Origin: Melastoma dodecandrum
Taxonomy: Eukaryota; Streptophyta; Magnoliopsida; Myrtales; Melastomataceae
Assembly (NCBI GenBank): GCA_029817715.1
Contig: JARUPY010000567.1
Span: 1-64,000, forward strand
Direction of reading: 5' to 3'
Length of the DNA stretch: 64,000 nt
Below the pieces are notes generated by a model that was given only the letters and a program-made list of their open reading frames with translations, was not told the origin of the DNA and ran no database searches. Position numbers and translations under genes: made by a program. This document shows positions 57,369-64,000 of this stretch, piece after piece (position 1 is the first letter of the stretch; the number at the start of each line of letters is the position of its first letter).

Positions 57369-58214
57369 CTTGATGATGAAATAGAGCTCGTTCGGGCAGA
57401 TAAGAATTATTGTTCTTGCGAAATTAAGTCTATGTATTTCAATACAGAGGAACAGGAGCTCAAGAGGGAGAAACATGAGAAGGATGATCATGAAAGCCGA
57501 TCATTAAACCTCGAAGAGGGAAAAGTATAATCCATTAGGTTGAGATGATATTCGAGCGTCCCATAGTCCCGACTGGGTGGGGAAGTAAGGAAGACAACAC
57601 TTCCCAAGTTAGAGACTTCACTCCCTTGTTCAGTTTCACTGTGGAGGCTCCTGGAGATATTGATCTCGAGAGCTACCTAAGGCTGCTGGTGCCCGAGGAA
57701 GGGATTCTCATTACTTGGATGGGTGAAAGACCTCGAAGAATGCCCGAAGGAGATATAGTTCCTACTCAGGCTGGTGTTACAGTCGGGGGCATGGACGTCG
57801 AGGTCGAGAATCATGCTGGTCAGGATGGAGAAGGAAATCGAGTTGATGATGAGGAGTTGGGGCCCGACAGATTCCTAAGAGAAGGCACCTATGAAGATTG
57901 ATGAGGAAGAGGATCTGGTCGATGTGCACCAAGAAGTACATCCCTTAGGATGTTTAGGTCGTGTTGAAAAAGTTCGTTGCATCGCGCTGTTGTCTTGTTC
58001 TTTCAATTTTAATCCATTGTTAGGTGTTTTTTCGTTACAACTCGATGATCATAGTCGAGAAACTCTATTTACTGCATCAGATCCTTTGATTAGTGGTTCA
58101 GAAGAAAATCCTAGACTCACTTATATGAATGCTACTTTAGACGACAAGTTAGCCTATTCCCTAAAAGAGGTTTTGCATGAATTTTGAGATTGTTTTACTT
58201 GGGATTACACATAA
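57369..58214 (+). pseudogene. Element 3 protease-RT linker
   Basis: Open stretches at 57545-57901 and 57891-58187 in different frames carry acidic, charged sequence and FKR-like lead-in (DHSRETLFTASDPLISGSEE). They correspond to the linker ahead of RT in element 2 (23241-24050). Confidence 0.5.
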
Positions 58215-59060
58215 ATGGTGGGGCTAGTTAGGAGCTTAATGGAACATAAGCTCCCGATACGAGAGAATTATAAGTCCGTCCAACAAGCCCCACGACAAAT
58301 GGTGGGAGAAGATAGCAAACTCGTGTATGAAGAAGTAAGAAACCATTTTCAAGCTGGATACATTAAGACATCTCGATACACAGAATGGATCTCGAGTATC
58401 GTTCCCGTGGTCAAGAAAAATGGCAAGATCTGAGTGTGTATAGATTTTCGAGAATTGAACAAAGCAACTCTATAAGATGAATATCCTATGCCAATAGCCG
58501 ATGAGTTAATTAACAAGACAATAGGAAATGTTGTTCTGTCATTCATGGATGGTTACTCGGGATACAACCAAATCCTTATAGCTGAAGAAGATGTTTACAA
58601 AACAGCCTTTTGATGTCCAATTGGCATCATTGCATGGGCAGTAATGCCGTTCGGATTAAAAAATGTTGGATCCACTTATTAAAGGGCCATTGATGCTATT
58701 TTTGACTCTCTAATAGGAAAAACGGTAGAAATATACATTGACGACATAATTGTAAAGTCGAGAGCTAATGATTTACATGTCGAGGATCTCTGAGCTGCCT
58801 TCCTCTAGATGAGAAAACATCATTTAAAACTAAACCCATTAAAGAGTTCATTTGGAGTTCAGGCTGGACAGTTCCTCGGGTTCCTAGTGCATCAGAAAGG
58901 GATCCAAATTGATCCTGGTAAAATCAAAGCAATACAAGAATTACCTTCGAGAAACAAGAAAGAGTTACCTGATTTTGTTGGATGAGTTAATTACTTGAGA
59001 AGATTCATCGGAAACCTAGTAGGAAAGGTAGAAACTTTTACCACTTTGTTGAGGGGAAAG
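58215..59060 (+). pseudogene. Element 3 reverse transcriptase
   Basis: One frame contains all RT blocks: AGYIKTSRYTEWISSIVPVV, VCIDFRELNKAT, VLSFMDGYSGYNQI, AVMPFGLKNVGSTY, the intact catalytic YIDD (about 58733-58744), and GQFLGFLVHQKGIQIDPGK. It is interrupted by stops at 58431, 58473, 58611, 58680, 58791, 58807 and 58983. In context, four are TGA where CGA (Arg) is expected, and others are TAG/TAA where Gln is usual. Decay is by point mutation rather than deletion. Confidence 0.88.
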
Positions 59061-59116
59061 AATAAGTATGTTGGACGGATAAACATGAGTAAGCATTTGA
59101 GAAGATCAAAGAGTAC

Positions 59117-59425
59117 TTGATGAGACCTCTTGTTTTAGTGTCGCCCCAACTCAGGAAGCTTTTTATTCTATATGTCGCGGCAGATGCTACTACGATAGGT
59201 ACTCCCTTGCTCAAGAAAGATGATCAAAAGACAGAAAGAGCTATATTTTATTTATCCCGACTCTTGAACCATGCTGAAACTAGATACACAGCTTCAAAAA
59301 GATTGTGTTTATCGGTATATTACGCAGTCACAAAGCTGAGACACTACATTGGATGTAGTGAAGTATATGTGGTCTCAAAGGCACAAGTCTTGAAGTATAT
59401 ACTGTCAAATGACAAGTTCTGGTAA
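59117..59425 (+). pseudogene. Element 3 gypsy-type RNase H (first)
   Basis: MRPLVLVSPQLRKLFILYVA, then DATTIGTPLLKKDDQKTERA and IFYLSRLLNHAETRYTASKR form the RNase H that follows RT. The frame is open but ends in a stop at 59423-59425, within the usual domain length. Confidence 0.75.
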
Positions 59426-59454
59426 ATTTTTTAGCGGAATACTCGAGTGAGACT

Positions 59455-59690
59455 TTGGGAGATCAAGAAGAAGAAATCAAAGAGCTATGGGAAGCTTGGT
59501 TTGATGGGTCATCAACAAGGCTCGGAGTTGGAATTGGGATTGTTGTAAAGTCACCAGTGGGCTTCGAGACCAAATTTGCCTTTAAATTGACCGAGCATGC
59601 AACTAATAATGCTACTGAGTATAACACACTCATTGTTACATTAAAAGGGTTGTGTGGGACCCATCAGTCAAGAGTGAAAATTTACTAGAT
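59455..59690 (+). pseudogene. Element 3 second RNase H, truncated
   Basis: EAWFDGSSTRLGVGIGIVVK and ATNNATEYNTLIVTLKGL match the first two blocks of the Tat-type second RNase H. The remaining blocks (DSQL and the C-terminal His/Asp region) are missing, so there is a deletion of about half the domain before integrase. Confidence 0.7.
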
Positions 59691-59769
59691 GATTTAAAGA
59701 CGTAGGTTTTATTAGCCATCTATGAAAAAGAATTGTATCGAGATGACTAAGGGTTGTAGAAAATGCCAT

Positions 59770-60660
59770 AACTTTGGGCCAATAACTAGCTCCATCAACG
59801 AAATTTAAATCTAGTGATTCAATGGTAGCCATTTAAGTCATGGGCTTTGGATATAATTGGAGAGATTAGACCCCACTCGATTAGAGGGGATGCCTGTATA
59901 TTGGTTGCCACAGTCTACTTTACTAAGTAGGTAGAAGCAAAAGCCTATCAAAAAATTCGACCAAAAAGAGGTTATCGAGTTTATCAAGACGAATATTATT
60001 TTCGATTTGGACTCCCATACAACATAGCGGTGGACAATTGAATCGTGTTCACTAGAGAACAAATGCAGGAATTCTCGAGAGAATTCGGTTTTATGGTTAA
60101 CAACTCCTCACCATATTATCCACAATCTAATGGTTAAGCATAATCTACAAATAAGCTTATTAAGAATATAGTCCAGAGAATGATCGAGGATGACCCACCT
60201 TGGAGATGGCATGGGATACTTCTCGAGATATTGTGGGGTTTGAGAGTTACTAAGAGAGATATTACTCGAGAAGCACCTTATAACTTGGTGTATGGACAAG
60301 AAGCCATTGTACCCATCGAGGTCAAGTGCAAGTCCTAGGTCAAAACATAAGCTAGGATGGAGACCGTTCTCGAGAACTTGAGTACCTCGAGAATATGCGC
60401 AAAAAAACAGCAAACAAAATTTAACTTCGAATGCAATATAGAGGGTACATTCACGGGAGAATGTATGGAAGATGATCCTCCCGAGAGGGAACCGAGATTA
60501 CTTTCTCGGGAAATGGTCACCTAATTGGGAAGGTCCATTTCGAATTAAGAAGGTGTACCCAAAGAACGTTTGTCGTTTGGCCGATCTCGAAGGTCGTTTA
60601 CATGATTGAAAAATGGAAGTATCTAAAGTCTTACAAGCCAATTATCTGGAAAACTCATAA
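59770..60660 (+). pseudogene. Element 3 integrase
   Basis: Visible blocks are FKSWALDIIGEIRPHSIRGD, FRFGLPYNIAVDN, VNNSSPYYPQSNG, RWHGILLEILWGLRVTKRD and YNLVYGQEAIVPIEV. The tail near 60510-60590 shows the GP(F)xIKKV-like end. Many stops are present. The core Asp residues are recognisable but the frame is lost. Confidence 0.78.
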
Positions 60661-60862
60661 AGAGGCCTTAAGGAAGAGATTCTCTTGTTTGTGGATACAA
60701 TTGGAAGAATAAGACATTTCATTGATAATAAAGGCCATTACAGATAACAATCCTCATTGTAGAGGGAGTTATAGCATCTAGAAGAGATATGCATGATTGT
60801 TAATTTTCAAACATATAAGGATCCGCGGTAAACATGCACTACTTCACGGGAACCTCAATCCA

Positions 60863-61178
60863 TTACCAGGAGGCCAAAGCACAAGAACCCTTCTTATTCT
60901 CCAGCTTCTCCTTAGATGCAAAAGCAAAGTGAGGAGCGGTCACGAGTTCCTTCTTCTCTGGAGGCCATATGACAAGAAGATTTCTTCTCTTTCCAAGATC
61001 ATCTGGCGAGAAGGTGGAGCTGAGTTGCAATATGTCAGAGTGGAGAAAATCGCAAAGCCCATGAGGAACGACAAGCCTAAGGTTGTGAACCTGGGCTTCT
61101 AAAAGATCGAAGGTTGCGAACACTGGCTTTGAGAACGAAAGAAATTTGAAGATAAGAAACGACGTCTCGACAAGACAT
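60863..61178 (-). pseudogene. Second small antisense ORF of element 3
   Basis: Minus strand: ATG at 61178 starts MSCRDVVS (element 2: MSRREAFS). After one frameshift near 61125 the frame continues as FDLLEAQVHNLRLVVPHGL, with VHNLR shared with element 2, and on to a stop at 60863. DNA similarity to 19595-19700 is visible by eye (for example CACAACCTTAGGC in both). The product is unrecognised. It lies between integrase and the PMD gene, as in element 2. Confidence 0.5.
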
Positions 61179-61217
61179 TCTGATGTAAGGATGTGTGTTT
61201 TTCACATAGAAATCAAG

Positions 61218-61230
61218 CCTATTTATAGTC
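61218..61230 (-). promoter_or_regulatory. TATA box for the second antisense ORF of element 3
   Basis: The minus strand reads GACTATAAATAGG, 42 bases before the ATG at 61178. The equivalent in element 2 is GGCTATAAATAGAAG at 19530-19544. Confidence 0.55.
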
Positions 61231-61671
61231 AGGTAAAAGGCATAAGTGAAAGTCCTGTGAGTCCCGTGAAGGAACTGTAAAGAATCTTAAAAGCCTTTAC
61301 TAGCTGGCGTTATAGCATTAATGCCGATCAAAAAGAGAGAGTAAATGCAACAGACTATCATGAAACATCTTGCAAAAGTTGAAAATGCTCCAAGAGAGAA
61401 GATTAGTCAGACAAGATTAATCGTGCATCATAATAGTCTTGGAATTATAAGAAAATTTATTACAACTTAGATTGAAGTAAAAAAAAAAATTTAGCAAGTT
61501 CTAAACGTTGCTCTTCTCGAATCTTGTCCTGCTTCAACATGGCCTCAACTAGCACAGTTTCCCGCGGAGGCTTTTGGTTCTACAGTTGATAACTTCATAG
61601 CTCGAGCTTTCTCGAGTTTAGATAAGGATTTTGAAAGAATCTTCTCCCGCTTGGGTAAGCTTCTGCATTTT

Positions 61672-64000
61672 CTATTGGACAACGTGTAGACGATGGCTCT
61701 TACGCTCAATTTTTGCATCTAAGAGGTTGAGTTCAGTCTGGACTTGAGCTTCTGCCAACTCTTGTTGGGCTTCAATCTCTAGACCCTTATGCTTAGAACC
61801 CTGGTCGCGCTCGTAGTTGAACCAGTGAATCCAGTAGAATTCTTTAGCAAGATTGCATGGAACGGTTTGATCCGTTATCGCCAGAGGAGAAAGGGCAATT
61901 CTTCCGAGCACGACTCTAAATTGATTGACACTATCCTCTATATAAATAATTGCAGTGCAGAGGAAGTCAGTCACAAACTGGAAGTCCACTTGAAACTGCT
62001 GAGCATCATCTAACTGGTTTCTTTTCTCGAGAATAGAGTTGTCGCGGACAATGTCCTCATTGATGCCATCATTTCCAGGAACATGTGCTGCTACTGGAGA
62101 TCGAAAACCTTGTTTGAATGATAAATATAGTCAGGAAGTCCCAAAACTTGAAAGTTTAGAAGAAAGGGCATTTAACTTACCTCGAGAGAAATGTTAATTA
62201 GAGATGAACCAGCTGGGGTATCTTTAAGAGACGACTCCGTTGCACATAGTGTCCCTTCTTCAGTTGCCTCATTAGGATTAGTAGGAGGAACATCAACAAT
62301 CTCCTTCATCTCCGTCTCACCAGAGAGTGTGTTGTCCCAAGTTGCTTCAGTGTCCTCAGGAGGTGAAGGATCTTGAGTCTCCAGAGCATCTCGAGTTGCT
62401 CCGATATTGCCCTCAAGAGGCAAAGAAGTATCTCGACACTCTACTTCAGCTGTCTCGGCATGTAGGCCGGCCTGTTTCATCCTCTACTATGAGGAATATG
62501 AAAAGAAAATGAACTCCAAGAAATGACAACTTGGAAAATAAGAATACCTCATCATCAAGGACGCTATTGTTCGAGAATCCTCTCTAAGATCCGTGACCAC
62601 AGGGATTCCTGTAGCCAGCAAGTCTTGATCTGTCTCGAGGTTCCCTAGTTGTTCATGAGGAACCTTGGCTGATGACACCTCGAGGAGGGACGAGGTAGAT
62701 ATATTCGGCTCCGAACTCCCATCTAAGACCTGGACAATAAGTTCCTTGAATAAAGGCTTCACCTACCCCCTGAGACTGCATTTTTGCCTCTTTGGAAGAG
62801 GTGCTTCTTCATGGCCCGTTTCCTCGCTTTGTTGCTTAGAAGGACGATCTTCTTGAGCTTTGGATCTTTCTTCTGTAAGGCTTTCCTCTTCAAGAGACCT
62901 CAGAGTCCGAACCCTACGTTTCTTCTTTGGTTCCAAGGGCTCTTGATCAGAGGCAGTCTTAGGTAAAATCCCTGTTTCAATCTTCACCATAGCAATAAGA
63001 TGACCAAATATAAGTCAAGCGACAATCAATGGCATAATTTATGTCTTTAAAAGAAAATTTATGTAGCTTACTCTCTGGATCAGGACCGAGTGCGTAGAAT
63101 TCGTTCAAAGGAGCATCCATGATGGCCATGAAGCCTCGCTGCTCGGACCACGTCATAGTCCAATAGATTTAAAATATCTCAGAGGCGGAAACTCCACCAT
63201 TCCTTGAGAAGGGAAAGTCAATTGGAGATAGAGTAGTTCGAGACAGCACTTCGTCTACCTCCAAGAAAGGTACAATCGTAGTCTTCCCATGTATGAAACT
63301 ATTGAAGGATCTAGAGAAGGAAACACCGGTACCTTGGACGAAGCCAAGTTGTCGAGCGCATAGTTGGGGATTGGACTTCTCGAATTAAAACTTGTATCCC
63401 CGACCAACTCCCACCAAATCTCGAGGTGTTAAAGCGTGGTCCTAGTAAGACCACTCAATAAGGGCGTCTCGGGCATCATACAATTTGTTGGGGGGATAAG
63501 GCTTCCATTCCTGCTCTCTCTTTTGATCAGCGAGTTCACTCATCAGGAAAGATACGGTCTTAGAAGACCAGGTGCTCGAGGTACAGTACGAACGAAGGGC
63601 GATATCAAGTCCAAAGCACCTCTCGCCCGTGAGCACTAACTTGTCAAAAGAAGTCAGTTGAGGAAACCAGATGTGTGGCCATAAGTGCAATAGCCATATC
63701 GGACCCCAGATGAATAATTCAGTAAACCCCTTGTCCTCTCACAGTCTCGTCAGTCTGAACCAAGAAATTACTGATCCAAGCAATAAAGGTGGCAGCTTGC
63801 TTTTTAGGACAGCAAAAGACATACTTACCGAGAAACTCGAAATAAAAATCGAACTCATGTTCTGGGCCCCAAGCCGTGTTGCTTTTCCCTGCAGCATCGA
63901 ATTGTTCCATATGAGAACTAACCGTGCTGCGAATCTTGTGATGGTTATACTGAAACCCATCTTCTTTCGCCCTATGAAGTCGAACACTGACCCCCGAGGT
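61672..64000 (-). pseudogene. Antisense PMD-type gene of element 3 (N-terminal part beyond the window)
   Basis: Minus strand, right to left. At 63719-63910 EHEFDFYFEFLGKYVFCCPK then ISNFLV aligns with LHEFEFMIVWLSKFIFCGRG...ASFLV of the element 2 PMD. 63442-63690 continues it. 62763-62990 is basic with a nuclear-localisation-like PKKKRRVR. 62172-62480 is acidic (SPPEDTEATWDNTLSGETE). 61672-61989 has a heptad-rich end (LEIEAQQELAEAQVQTELNL). The domain order equals that of element 2. Stops and shifts break it. The start lies to the right of the window. Confidence 0.65.

Larger units (their letters stand above)
52000..64000 (+). mobile_element. Element 3: Ty3/gypsy (Tat-like) retrotransposon, 3' end beyond the window
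   Basis: The 5' LTR ends at 53815 (CGCGCCAACACA), followed by a primer-binding site. The plus strand carries gag (53867-55480), linker (55480-56550), protease (56554-57368), RT (58215-59060), gypsy RNase H (59117-59425), second RNase H (59455-59690) and integrase (about 59770-60660). The antisense strand carries the second small ORF (60863-61178) and a PMD-type gene (61672 to beyond 64000). The order is the same as in element 2 reversed. The left edge given here is approximate and the 3' LTR is not in the window. All ORFs are broken by many stops, a large share of them CGA-to-TGA type. Confidence 0.85.

Overview
The window reads as nuclear DNA from a flowering plant, probably a dicot-like species that I cannot name. 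The evidence is plant-type intron-containing genes, nested Ty3/gypsy LTR retrotransposons of the Tat/Athila kind, tRNA-derived SINEs with target-site duplications, MITE-like pieces and AT-rich intergenic DNA. There is no bacterial operon structure, no CRISPR array and no rRNA or canonical tRNA gene.

Host genes. Four are recognisable. (1) 10261-11768 (+): a three-exon ROMO1/Mgr2-type mitochondrial inner-membrane protein of 75 aa. (2) 12531-13336 (+): a plant glutaredoxin-like protein with a C-terminal CxxC zinc-binding region, interrupted by two apparent frameshifts. (3) 28627-31042 (-): an AGD11/12/13-type ArfGAP with a C2 domain, seven exons visible, 5' end unresolved. (4) 46700-50103 (-): an ARG1/DnaJ16-like J-protein whose 11 exons join in frame to 413 codons, one intron apparently using a GC donor. 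A possible orphan terminal exon lies at 14580-14717.

Mobile DNA. Element 1 (1-7190, minus) is cut by the left edge; its LTR (6091-7190) and primer-binding site (6066-6086) are visible and its gag and pol are decayed. Element 2 (14916-27916, minus) is complete: two LTRs of about 610 bp and the 5-bp target duplication CATCA. Element 3 (start unresolved, about 52 kb, to beyond 64000, plus) has its LTR end and primer-binding site at 53815-53840 and degraded gag, protease, RT, two RNase H domains and integrase. Fragments of other gypsy elements lie at 42840-43200 and 44330-44650.

Main point of interest. Elements 2 and 3 both carry, between integrase and the 3' LTR, genes on the strand opposite to gag-pol. 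One is a plant-mobile-domain (PMD) protein followed by basic, acidic and coiled-coil segments. The other is a short second ORF with its own TATA box and a closely similar start region. Antisense PMD ORFs in Tat elements are known as a type; I do not recognise the second unit. Both copies here are broken by stops and frameshifts.

Rest of the window. 33-43 kb is a patchwork of dispersed LTR-like families (called R1 and R2 here), a 2.2-kb degenerate tandem array (39.3-41.5 kb) and two SINEs. 44.9-46.7 kb and 50.3-52 kb are AT-rich with little I can assign.
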